A DNA stretch of 64,000 nt. It comes from DAOMNO01 sp035443885 (lineage in GTDB: Bacteria > Planctomycetota > Phycisphaerae > Phycisphaerales > SM1A02). This document shows positions 30,966 through 42,164 of the stretch, one piece after another. Where the stretch lies: assembly GCA_035443885.1 (NCBI GenBank), contig DAOMNO010000007.1, forward strand, positions 121,235-185,234, given 5' to 3'. Below the pieces are notes generated by a model. It was given only the letters and a program-made list of their open reading frames with translations, ran no database searches and had not been told where the DNA came from. The position numbers were made by a program, and so were the translations under genes. Each line of letters starts with the position of its first letter. The stretch's first letter is position 1.

Positions 30966-32237
30966 TTATCCCTCGCCGCCCTGCTCCGCTTCATCATTCT
31001 TCATGATCTCGCGCAGCGCGATGGTCGCATACACACCGCGCGGCAGGTCGAACGCTACGCGAATGAACGCGCCATGTTCATCCACACCCGCGTCAATCTC
31101 CGGGTTGCGCAGCGGCTCACGCATCGGCCTTCGCGCGCCTTCCGGACTTTGTCGCGACTTCGCCAGCATCTCCAGTGAAATTCCTGTTGCATCCAATGCA
31201 GCGCGTTCCATTTCACGCACTTCCCCCTGCGCCTGCGTCATCCCCGCGCCCCACAGCGGCCCGGAAGGCGAGACTTCAAGCGACGCAAGACGAGCGGGCA
31301 GCTCCTCTCGCTCGAGTTCCTCGCGCGTTACAGCGAACACCTTGCGAAACATGTGATTCCACGCGAGATCGCCTTCAATCAGTCGATCAAGCGAGCCGCT
31401 TTCAATGCGCTGATCGAGAATGCGATTGAAGATGGCGGACTGAAACGCGCTGACCCAGAACGAACATGCAGTCTTTCCCGCCGCGAAGCACGCGCCGCGC
31501 GCATCCCATCCCCTGCATAGAGCGTGCAGTGCTGCACGCTCCGAACGATCCGCCACCGACCATTGCTGAAGAGCTTCTGCATGTCGGCCTGCATCGAAGA
31601 GTTCTCGCCGCTCTCGCTGGTAATCCGGAAAGTGCGACCCCGTCGCGCCAAGCAATTCGCGCAAGAGGTCTTCGTATTGCTCCCGCAAAAGCATCGCACC
31701 GAGAACGTGATTATTCCGTCGATAACCGAACCGCTGTGAACCGAAGAATGTCGGCACGCCCGTTTTCGCAAGCGTCAATAGACTGCGCTTGACGCGCGGC
31801 GCTCGCATGGGATCGACCTCTCGAATACGTATTGAGAATCGATTCCCCGCAAGATGGCCTCGCTTGATCTTATTGCGATGCCGGGTGGCCCACAGCACAC
31901 GAATTCGCTGATGCCCAAGGTCGATTTCACTCGGATTATCCTTCGTGTGGATCGACACAAGCTGCCGCGTAACCCCCACCTTGTCCTTCATTCCCGCATA
32001 GCCGATCGCCTTTTCTGAAACACCAAAGCGCCTTCGCAGCGCGCTGATGAGTTCACCGTGCGCAACGTTCGTCTTCTCCACGAAGAGAAACAGATGCTCG
32101 CCGTCGCCTGCGAGTTCATAGAGCGGCTGCTCATCGACGAGAAAATCTTCAGGCCGCACCTTGATCCTGCCGCCGACACCTTCATCGTCTGTGAGATACC
32201 GGGTTGGAAGCGGGTTGGAGCTGAGCAGCGTGGTCAT
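30966..32237 (-). CDS. truD: tRNA pseudouridine(13) synthase TruD
   Basis: This enzyme makes pseudouridine 13 in tRNA-Glu. The 423-residue protein has the signature GYAGMKDKVGVTRQ with the catalytic Asp85, the R-x-GHL-x-GN segment (KRGHLAGNRFSIRIRE) and the family NYFG-like segment (VPTFFGSQRFGYRRNN). It is longer than the E. coli protein (349) because of an expanded TRUD insertion and tail. It converges with metG. The start ATG has AGG 5 nt upstream. The next minus-strand gene upstream is 66 bases away. Confidence 0.93.
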   Translation of the reverse strand: MTTLLSSNPLPTRYLTDDEGVGGRIKVRPEDFLVDEQPLYELAGDGEHLFLFVEKTNVAHGELISALRRRFGVSEKAIGYAGMKDKVGVTRQLVSIHTKDNPSEIDLGHQRIRVLWATRHRNKIKRGHLAGNRFSIRIREVDPMRAPRVKRSLLTLAKTGVPTFFGSQRFGYRRNNHVLGAMLLREQYEDLLRELLGATGSHFPDYQRERRELFDAGRHAEALQQWSVADRSERAALHALCRGWDARGACFAAGKTACSFWVSAFQSAIFNRILDQRIESGSLDRLIEGDLAWNHMFRKVFAVTREELEREELPARLASLEVSPSGPLWGAGMTQAQGEVREMERAALDATGISLEMLAKSRQSPEGARRPMREPLRNPEIDAGVDEHGAFIRVAFDLPRGVYATIALREIMKNDEAEQGGEG

Positions 32238-32303
32238 GTTCGCCTGGCGCGGTGAGAGATGCTGAATGCGGATGCAGAAAAGACGTGCCGAAGTGAAGTG
32301 GCG

Positions 32304-32783
32304 CTAATCCCAATCCAGCCCGCGCTCTTCTTCTTCGTCATCATCATCGTCGTCGTCGAGTTCGCCCGCTGCCAGCCCGTGATTGTTGTCCAGTTCGGTC
32401 TGCGCGAGCACATGTTCTGCGACGAAGATCGGCACGTCTTCCGCCACGCCGAGCGCAATGGCATCCGACGGGCGTGAATCGATTTCAATCTCTTCGCCGT
32501 CGCGATCTACAACCAGCTTCGCGAAGAACGTGCCTTCCGAAAGATCATTGATGACAATCTGCTTCAACTTGCCGCCGAGGTGGCGAATCACAGACGCAAG
32601 CAAATCGTGCGTCTGCGGGCGCGGAATCTCAATGCCTTTCAGTCGCCGCTCGATGGCGAATGCTTCAGGCAGACCGATGACGATGGGGAACGTCCGCTCG
32701 CCGCCGATCTCAGTCAACTCGATGATCTGCATGTCCGCCATCTCGCGGATGAAGATTCGGGATAGTTCCATCTGCACAGCCAT
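32304..32783 (-). CDS. Bifunctional nuclease (BFN/DUF151) domain protein
   Basis: This 159-residue protein consists of a BFN domain (about residues 1-130), identified by FPIVIGLPEAFAIERRLKG, TFFAKLVVDRDGEEIEIDSRPSDAIALGV and the acidic pairs around it. Family members have been reported as nucleases with RNase and DNase activity. The end is an acidic stretch of Asp and Glu (about 15 residues), unusual for the family and perhaps a protein-contact or solubility tail. The ATG has GAGGAG about 9 nt upstream. It precedes truD in the same direction. Confidence 0.85.
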   Translation of the reverse strand: MAVQMELSRIFIREMADMQIIELTEIGGERTFPIVIGLPEAFAIERRLKGIEIPRPQTHDLLASVIRHLGGKLKQIVINDLSEGTFFAKLVVDRDGEEIEIDSRPSDAIALGVAEDVPIFVAEHVLAQTELDNNHGLAAGELDDDDDDDEEEERGLDWD

Positions 32784-32928
32784 GCTGCGGCTCTCCTCGT
32801 CGCACCTGCGAACAGCCTTCCCCGTTCACCCTTCACAATAGGACGCTGACGCAGCAAGAGAAAGCCCCCGACTCGCCGCGATGGTTTTGCCATGACCGTT
32901 CAGCCGCGACACGAAACTGAGTGTTCCC

Positions 32929-33825
32929 TCATCCGCCCGGCATTCCGCTCAACTGCTCCATCGCGATCAGCAGCGCCTGCGTGCCACTGCGCCCGTGCCC
33001 CTGTGCCCGAACCGCCTCGTAAAGCTGTCTGGCAAGTGCAAGCCCGGGCACAGCGAGGTTCATCGCCGCAGCTTCATCCAGCGCAATGCCAAGGTCTTTG
33101 ATGAAATGCTCCACATAGAAACCCGGTGCGAAGTCGCGTCGAACCATGCGCGGCCCCAGATTGTTGATCGACCATGAACCCGCAGCACCCGCGCCAACGG
33201 AGCAAATCACCTTCTCCGCATCAAGCCCCGCCTTGCGCGCATAGAGCACACCTTCACACACGCCGATCATCGTCGAAGCGATCAGAATCTGGTTCACCAT
33301 CTTGGTGTGCTGCCCCGCGCCCGGGCCGCCTTGATGCACGACGTTCCGCCCCAGCGCATCCAGAATGGGCTTTGCTCTCACAAAATCGTCATCCGCCGCA
33401 CCGACCATGATGGAAAGCGTCGCATCGCGTGCCCCGACATCGCCGCCGCTCACCGGCGCATCCACACTGCCGATGCCTTTACGCTTCGCTGCCTCTGCAA
33501 TCTCACGAGCAAGACTCGGTCGGCTCGTAGTCATGTCAATCAGCAGCTTCGGTGGCGACTTGGCTGCAAGTGTGCCATCGCGCGCATCCAGATGCGTCCA
33601 CCGCACGTCATCGGGATAGCCGACGATGGACATCGCGACATCTGCGCCTTCTGCCGCCATCGCAGGCGAGGCCGCCCATGCTGCACCTCGCTCAAGCAGC
33701 GGCAACGCGCGCTCTTTGGTTCTGGTGAAAACTGTCAACTGATGGCCCGCATTCATCAGATGACCGGCCATTGGCCGACCCATCACGCCCGTGCCGATCC
33801 ACGCGATTCGCAGCGATTGAGACAT
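32929..33825 (-). CDS. Beta-hydroxyacid dehydrogenase (6-phosphogluconate/3-hydroxyisobutyrate dehydrogenase family)
   Basis: This 298-residue NAD(P)-dependent dehydrogenase has the Rossmann motif [15 protein letters not shown], the substrate-binding signature [10 protein letters not shown] and [16 protein letters not shown], and the catalytic Lys in [11 protein letters not shown]. It belongs to the GarR/GlxR/MmsB group, so it likely oxidises a hydroxyacid such as tartronate semialdehyde or 3-hydroxyisobutyrate; substrate specificity cannot be told. It stands between the BFN gene and the dockerin gene, all on the minus strand, with a 145-base gap downstream. Confidence 0.9.
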   Translation of the reverse strand: MSQSLRIAWIGTGVMGRPMAGHLMNAGHQLTVFTRTKERALPLLERGAAWAASPAMAAEGADVAMSIVGYPDDVRWTHLDARDGTLAAKSPPKLLIDMTTSRPSLAREIAEAAKRKGIGSVDAPVSGGDVGARDATLSIMVGAADDDFVRAKPILDALGRNVVHQGGPGAGQHTKMVNQILIASTMIGVCEGVLYARKAGLDAEKVICSVGAGAAGSWSINNLGPRMVRRDFAPGFYVEHFIKDLGIALDEAAAMNLAVPGLALARQLYEAVRAQGHGRSGTQALLIAMEQLSGMPGG

Positions 33826-33862
33826 ATGGAAAGATGTACCGGACGCGGCCGGCGATGTCGAA

Positions 33863-35449
33863 TCAGACCGGCCCCCAGTTGCCCAGCAGGATCAGAAGGT
33901 CAAGCACATCCACGACGCCGTCTGCATTGAGATCAGCGGCGCAGTCGCCCTTGCCGCAAGCGCCCCATGCGCCAAGCAGAATGAGCAGGTCCAGCACGTC
34001 AACGACGCCATCGCAATTCAAGTCAATGGGCGCGCACGTTGGCCCGCCTGGGCCGAGCGTTCCGTCGGCGTTGATCCGCTGGCCGAAGATGTCGCCACTG
34101 TCATTGCGGCCATCCACCCACGTCATCAGCGCAGCACCGTCCGCCAGCGTGCGGGCGACAAGGCGCGACTTGCTTGAAGTGGACGACGCTGTCAGCAACA
34201 TCTCAGGCGTCCACACGCCTGATCCAGTCGTCGATCGGCGGCTGGCCCAGAGACGTTGGTTGCCGAACGAGAGCGTCTCCACCCACGCTGCAAGTGATTC
34301 GTCGCCGAAAGAAAGCGCACGCACCTGTGTAATCTCGTTCGGGCCAATCGGCACGAGGATCGCACCTTCATTGCCCCACATTCGTGTCCCGCTTGCATCG
34401 ATGCGCTGTCCGTACACGCCATGCTGCGATTGTGCGCCGTTCATCTCCGTCCAGTAAACCGTGATGAAATCGTTATTCGCATCGAACGTAACATCAGGCG
34501 AAACCCGTGTGCGGGTTGCGTCGGTCGAGACGGCAAGGCCCGGCGCGCTGAAATAGATGGCTCCCATCGCGTTCACTCGCTGCGCAAAGACCTGAAGCGG
34601 CGAGGTGGAATACCACGAGAGAACCATCCCGCCGAGACTATCCGGAATGGCCGACGGAAAGTATCCGATCTGAATACTCGGCCCTGAGTAGATCACCACA
34701 GGGTTCTGGCCCCACAGGGCGTTGCCCGACGCATCGAGCTTCTGCGCGTGAATGTGACGTGGCGCAAGGAAGTTGCCGCTTGTCGTGAGAAGCACAATGA
34801 CCTGTCCGCTCTGGCCCGGTGCATCGGATGGAACAAGATATGACGCGACGTAGGAGTTGCTCGCGGGAACGATGTCTTTCGCCCACACGATCGAACCTGC
34901 ACTGTCGAGCTTGACGACGCGCACGAACGACCCGTCCGACCACGCGACCACCGAGTTACCGTCGGATGTTGCTGCAACGCGGATCGGGCCGATGAATCCG
35001 CCCGCCACCGGAAGCTGCACACCGTTTACGCCCCAGTCGAGCATGCCCGCGGGCGACACGCGTGAAGCTGTTACCACGATGCCGCCGAATCGGTCATCGC
35101 GAAACGCCACGATTGCGTGTCCGGAAGTGTCAACCGCCATGCCGTAATCCTGCGTTGAGCTGAACGAGCGATCAGCGACCAGCACGCCGGATGGATCCCA
35201 AGCGCGCACCCCCTGTGCATCGATCCTCTGCATGAAAACGTCGTATCCGCCTGTTGCGTTGTCGAACCAGCTCACGTACGCCCCGCCATCAGACGTGGGA
35301 GCCACCTTCGGCTGCGTTTGCTCGCCTGCCTTGGTTACGAACGGCGTGTTGATCGCTGCTATGTCAGTCCATTGCGCGGTTGCCACGCTAACGCCAGCCA
35401 GTGAGCCTGCACAAACTGCAACAAATACGGACACCGATGGGGGCTTCAT
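33863..35449 (-). CDS. Secreted protein with dockerin/EF-hand-like tail
   Basis: The 528-residue protein starts at the ATG at 35449 ([27 protein letters not shown], a signal peptide) with GGA about 7 nt upstream. The body (about 30-450) is a run of beta-propeller-like repeats with the pattern DASG..W G..G..V ([58 protein letters not shown]), about ten units. The C-terminus carries two dockerin I type Ca-binding repeats ([21 protein letters not shown] and [21 protein letters not shown]). This pattern of a propeller body plus dockerin tail is common in planctomycete exported proteins. Function unknown. Confidence 0.85.
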   Translation of the reverse strand: MKPPSVSVFVAVCAGSLAGVSVATAQWTDIAAINTPFVTKAGEQTQPKVAPTSDGGAYVSWFDNATGGYDVFMQRIDAQGVRAWDPSGVLVADRSFSSTQDYGMAVDTSGHAIVAFRDDRFGGIVVTASRVSPAGMLDWGVNGVQLPVAGGFIGPIRVAATSDGNSVVAWSDGSFVRVVKLDSAGSIVWAKDIVPASNSYVASYLVPSDAPGQSGQVIVLLTTSGNFLAPRHIHAQKLDASGNALWGQNPVVIYSGPSIQIGYFPSAIPDSLGGMVLSWYSTSPLQVFAQRVNAMGAIYFSAPGLAVSTDATRTRVSPDVTFDANNDFITVYWTEMNGAQSQHGVYGQRIDASGTRMWGNEGAILVPIGPNEITQVRALSFGDESLAAWVETLSFGNQRLWASRRSTTGSGVWTPEMLLTASSTSSKSRLVARTLADGAALMTWVDGRNDSGDIFGQRINADGTLGPGGPTCAPIDLNCDGVVDVLDLLILLGAWGACGKGDCAADLNADGVVDVLDLLILLGNWGPV

Positions 35450-35694
35450 ATCTTTCCATTCCTTCCGGCGGATGTGGACGAACAACTCCGCTGCCGAGCG
35501 GCAGCTCTCCGATTGCCAGCATACCAAGCGCCTCGGAAAATCCCTACCGCCCTGTGGGCACGAGATTTACATTCGCTTCGCTCGATCTCTACTTCACACA
35601 AATGCCAAATTTTTACCGAACACCACTTGACAAAGCCGATCACCTTGGACATCCTACTGAATACCAAACATTGACCATTTGAAAGGGGCTTGCT

Positions 35695-36876
<1,182 letters not shown>

Positions 36877-36920
36877 TGTCTTGCTTGTGGCGAGCATCGT
36901 TCGCTCACGCATTCCAAAAA

Positions 36921-36960
36921 CCACACAGGGTGTCCATGCTTGGACACCCTGTGGTCTTTG
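36921..36960. terminator. Bidirectional terminator between recA and the RhlE-like helicase
   Basis: A perfect 13-bp stem (36925-36937 with 36942-36954) with a TGCT loop is flanked by CAAAAACCA on the left and by GTCTTTG on the right, so it can end recA on the plus strand and the helicase gene on the minus strand. Confidence 0.8.
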
Positions 36961-36995
36961 TCGTTGATCTCAACGTGCGTTCAATCACAAAACAT

Positions 36996-38543
36996 TCACC
37001 GGCCCTGACCGCGGGACGTGCGGCGCGATGATCTGCGGCCGGGTTGTGCATGACCGCCTGCTTGTGTCCGACCACCGCCCTTCGCTCCATGGCCTGCCTT
37101 CATTCCGCTGCCGACTTTCATTCCGCCATCGCCGTTTGCACGCGCTGGCGCAACCGCGCCATTCGCGGCTCGGTGTTGCTGCGAGGCCTTCGGCGCGGGG
37201 CGACCGCCCGTTCGTTGCTTCGATCGACCGCCCTGCTTGCCGCGAGGGTCGAACCCTCCACGATTGCCTGCATATGGTCCACCGCTGCCGCGGCGCGAGG
37301 CCGGGCCGACAGGCGGCTGTGATCGACGGCGTTCGGCAGGCTCAGCCTGGCGCACCGGAACTTCAACAGTCAGTTCCGCCTGATCGGTATTCACCGCAAT
37401 CTTCACGCGCGTCAATCGCTCAATCGCACGCAGCAGGCCGCGCTCTTCCGGGTCGCAGAACGAAATCGCACTGCCGGAAGCACCGGCACGAGCCGTGCGA
37501 CCGATGCGATGCACATACGCCTCAGGCGTAACTGGCATGTCGAAGTTGACAACATGCGTAACCTGATCGACATCGATGCCTCGCGAAGCGATGTCCGTCG
37601 CCACCAACACGGGCGGCGTCTTCGACTTGAAGCTGTCAAGTGCGTGTGTACGGGCGTTCTGGCTCTTGTTGCCGTGAATCGCTGCAGCACGAATGCCCGC
37701 CTTCATCAGCTCCTTCACCACCTTGTCCGCACCGTGCTTTGTGCGCGTAAACACCAGCGTTCGATGGTTCGGCCACGTGATGAGCAGACTCTCAAGCAAA
37801 GCGGGTTTTGATCGCTTCGGCACGTGATACACCGACTGCGCGATCAGATCGACTGTCGAAGCGACGGGCGTTACCTGAAGTGAAATCGGTTCGACGAGGA
37901 TCGAATCCGCAAGTGCGCGAATGTCCGGCGGCATCGTGGCGGAGAACAGCATAGTCTGCCGCGTCTTGTGTCCGGATGAAGCATCTGACGCGGGCAGTTG
38001 TTTGATGATGCGGCGGATGTCGGGGATGAAACCCATATCGAGCATCTGATCGGCCTCGTCAAGCACGAGAACCTCAATCGCGCTGAGATTGACATGCCCC
38101 TGATTCATCAGGTCGAGCAGGCGGCCGGGCGTGGCGACGATGATGTCCACACCGCGGCGCAGCGAGTTCACCTGCGGATTCTGACCGACGCCGCCAAAGA
38201 TCACCGTGCCGCGCAGGTTGAGATTGCATCCGTATGTACGGAAGCTCTCGCCGATCTGCGAAGCCAGTTCGCGCGTCGGGCAGAGAATCAACGCACGCGG
38301 CAATGTTCCGCCCCGCTTCGAGCCGTGCGCGTTTGGCTTGCCCGCGGGCTCGCCGAGCCGATGCAGAATCGGCAGCGCGAACGCCGCCGTCTTGCCGGTG
38401 CCGGTTTGTGCGCAGCCGAGCAAGTCCGCGCCGGCGAGGGCGTGCGGAATGGCTTCGCGTTGAATGGGAGTCGGTGTGGTGTAACCCTCTGCGGCTACAG
38501 CGCGGACGATAGGCTCAGAAAGCCCAAGTTCTTGAAACATCAT
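36996..38543 (-). CDS. DEAD-box RNA helicase, RhlE-like
   Basis: This 515-residue protein shows the DEAD-box motifs in order: Q motif ([11 protein letters not shown]), I (AQTGTGKT), Ia (PTRELASQI), Ib (TPGRL), II (DEAD), III (SAT), IV (LVFTRTK), V ([10 protein letters not shown]) and VI ([10 protein letters not shown]). It unwinds RNA duplexes, probably in ribosome assembly or RNA decay. The last about 120 residues are a basic, Gly/Arg/Gln-rich tail ([25 protein letters not shown]) typical of RhlE relatives that contact RNA. The start is [11 protein letters not shown] 259-base untranslated gap lies between it and the next minus-strand gene; nothing else was found in that gap. Confidence 0.93.
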   Translation of the reverse strand: MMFQELGLSEPIVRAVAAEGYTTPTPIQREAIPHALAGADLLGCAQTGTGKTAAFALPILHRLGEPAGKPNAHGSKRGGTLPRALILCPTRELASQIGESFRTYGCNLNLRGTVIFGGVGQNPQVNSLRRGVDIIVATPGRLLDLMNQGHVNLSAIEVLVLDEADQMLDMGFIPDIRRIIKQLPASDASSGHKTRQTMLFSATMPPDIRALADSILVEPISLQVTPVASTVDLIAQSVYHVPKRSKPALLESLLITWPNHRTLVFTRTKHGADKVVKELMKAGIRAAAIHGNKSQNARTHALDSFKSKTPPVLVATDIASRGIDVDQVTHVVNFDMPVTPEAYVHRIGRTARAGASGSAISFCDPEERGLLRAIERLTRVKIAVNTDQAELTVEVPVRQAEPAERRRSQPPVGPASRRGSGGPYAGNRGGFDPRGKQGGRSKQRTGGRPAPKASQQHRAANGAVAPARANGDGGMKVGSGMKAGHGAKGGGRTQAGGHAQPGRRSSRRTSRGQGR

Positions 38544-38802
38544 TGTGTTCTACGGTCTCAGATTCCGGAGTATTCGGGCTTCCGGGGGCCCTGACCGGAA
38601 TGCGCTCAGACGCATTGTGCGTCGTTCAAGCCAATCGGTACGTGGCAGTTGTTCCGATGGCTATCGCGCACGGAGAACGGGCGAGTGTACACGCTCGGTT
38701 CACTGCCGTCCACTCTATCGGCTGTTTTTTGCCGACGAGCCACACATTACACAACACAAGCGATATCCGTGGCGGCACCCGCCATCAACCGATGGGCGAG
38801 CG

Positions 38803-39693
38803 TTACTTGTCTTCTTTCTTCGGCCCGCCGAGCAGGTCGCCGATGCCCTTGCCGATATCGCCAATGCCTTTGCCAATGCCTTCGCCGAGGCCCTGACCGA
38901 TCTCACCCGCACCCTTGCCGATATCACCGAGTGCGCCGCCGATGCCGCCGATGGCTTCACCCGCCATGGTGATGCCGAACTTGCCGAGATCGCCAAGCCC
39001 AGCCAGCGCATTGCCGAGGTCGCCAAGCAAATCCTTCGGCAGCAGGTCGCCGCCTTTCTGAATGATCGCTGCGAACAGCGCGCGGATGATGACACCCGTC
39101 AGCTCGCTCATCAGCACGCCCTTCTCAGTGTCTGAGCCGACATCGCGCAGTGTGATTTCAGGAATCGGCATGTGCAGCCGCGTCAGCTCGCCGCCGATCG
39201 GCAGCACATCGACATGCACCAGCACATCACGAATCACGATCTCACGCACAATGAATCGCTTGCCTTGCGGCGCATCGGCAGTAGGCTTGGCGTCGCCGCT
39301 GAGCTTCTTCAGGTTCTCCGTGATCGTGTTGTAATTGCTCTTGCCTGCTTTCTTTTCCAGATTGACATCAATGCCAGTGAGTCGAAGGATAGGCAGTTCG
39401 ACGGTGTCTTCTCGCAGTGAGCCGAGTGAGACCGCCACGCCGCCGTCATCCAGCGTGAGGAAGTGCGGCGTGTCGAAGCCAGTCGGGTTCGCGACGCGCA
39501 GGCCGCCCATGTCGAACTCGCCCTTGAAGACGCGCACATCCGCGCTGTTGAGCGTCGTCGGCACGCCGAGGGCATACGTGGCCCCTTTCTCGACGGCGTT
39601 CCTCGCAATGCTGTTGATGAACATGAACGCGACAACCACGCCGATGATGAGCACGATGACGAGCAGGATGACGAATCGAAGCAGCCACTTCAT
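38803..39693 (-). CDS. AsmA-like membrane-anchored protein with Gly-rich tail
   Basis: The 296-residue protein begins at the ATG at 39693 (MKWLLRFVILLVIVLIIGVVVAFMF), with GGAGG 6 nt upstream, and this start is followed at once by an uncleaved signal-anchor helix. The body (about 30-215) has the AsmA/TamB-like pattern of beta-strands (ADVRVFKGEFDMGGLRVANPTGF...PHFLTLDDGGVAVSLGSL...ILRLTGIDVNLEKK). The last about 85 residues are a Gly-rich repeat of IG..GG/IGKGIGD units with no charge-rich coil, ending in a Lys/Glu tail. A role in the cell envelope is likely by family. It is divergent from proS (103-base gap). Confidence 0.75.
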   Translation of the reverse strand: MKWLLRFVILLVIVLIIGVVVAFMFINSIARNAVEKGATYALGVPTTLNSADVRVFKGEFDMGGLRVANPTGFDTPHFLTLDDGGVAVSLGSLREDTVELPILRLTGIDVNLEKKAGKSNYNTITENLKKLSGDAKPTADAPQGKRFIVREIVIRDVLVHVDVLPIGGELTRLHMPIPEITLRDVGSDTEKGVLMSELTGVIIRALFAAIIQKGGDLLPKDLLGDLGNALAGLGDLGKFGITMAGEAIGGIGGALGDIGKGAGEIGQGLGEGIGKGIGDIGKGIGDLLGGPKKEDK

Positions 39694-39782
39694 GTTGAGC
39701 CTCCAACCCCAGAGAGGTGATGGATACATGATAGCCGCTGTGGCAGTGGATTCGGAGGTCCGCTTCCCGCAGCGATTCATGC

Positions 39783-39788
39783 CATAAT
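39783..39788 (+). promoter_or_regulatory. -10-like CATAAT directly before proS
   Basis: CATAAT ends 8 bases before the proS ATG at 39797, with no Shine-Dalgarno. Confidence 0.35.
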
Positions 39789-39796
39789 GCCCGCCT

Positions 39797-41359
39797 ATGT
39801 CCAACCCCGGCAAGCCCCAGAATCAGCCCAAGCCCAAAACCGCCATCTCCCCCACGCGCGAGGAGAACTATCCCGAATGGTATCAGCAGGTCATCCGCGC
39901 TGCGGACCTTGCGGAGAACTCCCCCGTGCGCGGCTGTATGGTCATCAAGCCCTGGGGCTACGCGCTGTGGGAGAACATTCAGCGCACGCTCGACCAGATG
40001 TTCAAGGCGACCGGCCACCGCAATGCGTACTTTCCGCTGTTCATTCCGCTTTCGTTTCTTGAAAAGGAAGCAGAGCATGTGGAAGGCTTCGCCAAAGAAT
40101 GCGCGGTCGTTACGCATCACCGACTTGTTGAAGGCCCCGAAGGCGGCTTGATTCCCGACCCGGAATCGAAGCTGGAAGAACCGCTGGTCGTCAGGCCGAC
40201 GAGTGAGACGATCATCGGCGCGATGTTCGCCAAGTGGGTGCAATCGCACCGCGATCTGCCGCTGCTCATCAATCAATGGGCGAACGTCGTGCGCTGGGAA
40301 ATGCGCACTCGCCTCTTTCTGCGCACAGCGGAGTTTCTCTGGCAGGAAGGCCACACCGCACACGCTACGAAGGAAGAAGCCGTCGAGGAGACGCTTCGTA
40401 TGTTGGAGGTCTATCGCGACTTCGCGGAAAACAGCATGGCGATGCCCGTGCTCACCGGCGAAAAGACTGCATCCGAACGCTTCCCCGGCGCGGTGAACAC
40501 CTACTGCATCGAAGCCATGATGCAGGATCGCAAGGCGCTGCAGGCGGGCACTTCGCACTTCCTCGGCCAGAACTTCTCCAAAGCGGCTGACATCAAATTC
40601 GCAGGCGATTCCGGCGAACTCCTCCACGCATGGACAACCTCGTGGGGCGTCTCCACTCGATTGATCGGCGGCATGGTGATGACGCACAGCGACGATGACG
40701 GCCTCATTGTGCCGCCTCGCCTCGCGCCCGCGCACCTCGTCATCATTCCCGTGCTGCACAAGGCTGAGAATCCCGATGCGATCATGAACTACTGCGCCAA
40801 ACTCGCCGATGATCTGCGCGTGCTGCCCTACCACGGCAGGCGGCTGGAGATCGAGATCGACAACCGCGACATGCGCGGCGGCGACAAGGTGTGGTCGTGG
40901 ATCAAGAAGGGCATTCCGCTGCGGCTCGAAGTCGGCCCGCGCGACATGGCGGAAGATTCCGTCTTCCTCGGCCGCCGCGACAAGCCCCACAACGAAAAAC
41001 AAGGCATCAAGCGGGAAGACTTCAAGGCGAACGTGCTGAACATGCTCGATGAGATTCAGAACGGTCTGCTGGCGCGAGCAAGAGCCTTCCGCGAATCGCA
41101 CACGCGAATCATCGACAGCAAGGACGAGTTCTACGCTTTTTTCACCGCACCGGGCAAGGAACAGGGCGAAGCAGCGCCGATCCACGGCGGTTTCGCCATG
41201 GCGCACTGGAGCGGCGAAGCGGAAGTGGAGGCGCAGGTAAAGGCAGAACTGGGCGTGACGATCCGCTGCGTGCCGCTCAGCGGCGATGACTCGCCGGGCA
41301 AGTGCGTCATCACCGGCAAACCGAGCGCACGGCGGGTGGTGTGGGCGAAGTCGTATTGA
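39797..41359 (+). CDS. proS: Proline--tRNA ligase, archaeal/eukaryal type
   Basis: This class II synthetase charges tRNA-Pro. The 520-residue sequence lacks the about 180-residue editing (INS) domain between motifs 2 and 3, and its C-terminal zinc-like/anticodon domain ends in WAKSY with the terminal Tyr typical of the archaeal/eukaryal (type 3) form. Motif 2 reads VRWEMRTRLFLRTAEFLWQEGHTAH, and motif 3 lies around GMVMTHSDDDGLIVPPRLAP. This form is found in several bacterial groups. No Shine-Dalgarno is visible. The downstream CPBP gene overlaps its 3' end. Confidence 0.95.
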   Translation: MSNPGKPQNQPKPKTAISPTREENYPEWYQQVIRAADLAENSPVRGCMVIKPWGYALWENIQRTLDQMFKATGHRNAYFPLFIPLSFLEKEAEHVEGFAKECAVVTHHRLVEGPEGGLIPDPESKLEEPLVVRPTSETIIGAMFAKWVQSHRDLPLLINQWANVVRWEMRTRLFLRTAEFLWQEGHTAHATKEEAVEETLRMLEVYRDFAENSMAMPVLTGEKTASERFPGAVNTYCIEAMMQDRKALQAGTSHFLGQNFSKAADIKFAGDSGELLHAWTTSWGVSTRLIGGMVMTHSDDDGLIVPPRLAPAHLVIIPVLHKAENPDAIMNYCAKLADDLRVLPYHGRRLEIEIDNRDMRGGDKVWSWIKKGIPLRLEVGPRDMAEDSVFLGRRDKPHNEKQGIKREDFKANVLNMLDEIQNGLLARARAFRESHTRIIDSKDEFYAFFTAPGKEQGEAAPIHGGFAMAHWSGEAEVEAQVKAELGVTIRCVPLSGDDSPGKCVITGKPSARRVVWAKSY

Positions 41360-42117
41360 CAACCAAGCAAGTCAACACGCCAACAATCCAACATGCAGTG
41401 CGCCGTCGCGCATTGCTCGCGCTTCTGCTCCTCGTCCCTGCGCCGTCCATCGGTGTCGTCTTCGCCATGCTCGCGCCCGCAACGGCGGGAACCGCGACTG
41501 GACAGGCTATTTACTTCATCAGCAAGGCGTGGCTGCTGCTGCTGCCGCTGGTCTGGCTCTTGTATGTCGAGCGAGGCCCACTCAGCCTCTCCCCTGCCCG
41601 TCGCGGTGGATTCGGCATGGGCATCTCGCTGGGCATCGCCATCTCACTCGCCATCTTCGGCGCGTATGCGATGCTCAGCCATCTCATTGATGCGGAAACC
41701 GTGCGTGAGTCCGCCGAGCGCAGCGGCATCGCGACACCCGCTCGCTACATCGGCCTCGCCATCTACATCTTCACGATCAACGCTGTTCTTGAAGAGTACG
41801 TCTGGCGTTGGTTTGTCTTTCGGCAGTGTGAAAAGCTCACACAGCCCTTCGGCGCGAAGGGCGGCATGATCGCAGTGTTCCTCAGCGCATTGCTCTTCAC
41901 CGCACATCACGTTTTCGCGCTGGCGGCACAGTTCGACGCTCGATTTACAATCCTCGCTTCGCTTGGCGTCTTCATCGGCGGCGTGGTGTGGTCGTGGTGC
42001 TATCTCCGCTACCGCTCCATCTGGCCCGGCTATGTCAGCCACGCCATCGTCGATGTCGCAGTCTTCGCGATCGGCTGGAAGTTGATTTTCGGACAGGTCA
42101 CCATACTTGCAGCATAG
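41341..42117 (+). CDS. CPBP-family intramembrane metalloprotease-like protein
   Basis: This is a membrane protein of about 258 residues with six to eight helices and the CPBP (Abi/Rce1-like) motifs EEYVWRW (EExxxR), TAHHV (FxxxH-like) and SHAIVD. The family includes intramembrane proteases and prenyl-peptide endopeptidases. The start is uncertain: a GTG at 41341 and a TTG at 41356 are in frame near the proS stop, whereas 41302 would overlap proS by 58 bases. The gene overlaps or abuts proS and may be co-transcribed. The HAD gene follows after 47 bases. Confidence 0.85.
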   Translation: MGEVVLTTKQVNTPTIQHAVRRRALLALLLLVPAPSIGVVFAMLAPATAGTATGQAIYFISKAWLLLLPLVWLLYVERGPLSLSPARRGGFGMGISLGIAISLAIFGAYAMLSHLIDAETVRESAERSGIATPARYIGLAIYIFTINAVLEEYVWRWFVFRQCEKLTQPFGAKGGMIAVFLSALLFTAHHVFALAAQFDARFTILASLGVFIGGVVWSWCYLRYRSIWPGYVSHAIVDVAVFAIGWKLIFGQVTILAA

Positions 42118-42151
42118 AAGGATCGCACAAGCCGACCGTTCAGAACTCTCG

Positions 42152-42157
42152 TATCAT
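42152..42157 (+). promoter_or_regulatory. -10-like TATCAT directly before the HAD phosphatase gene
   Basis: TATCAT ends 7 bases before the ATG at 42165, with no Shine-Dalgarno. Confidence 0.3.
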
Positions 42158-42164
42158 CCCGCCC

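Noticed and set aside
35450..35694. LexA (SOS) box upstream of recA
   Set aside because: Neither the Gram-positive GAAC-N4-GTTC nor the E. coli CTG-N10-CAG operator pattern was recognised by eye in this gap; a clade-specific operator cannot be excluded.
39446..41362. 638-residue minus-strand frame opposite proS
   Set aside because: Fully antisense to conserved proS motifs, and it overlaps the AsmA-like gene in another frame; composition typical of shadow frames.
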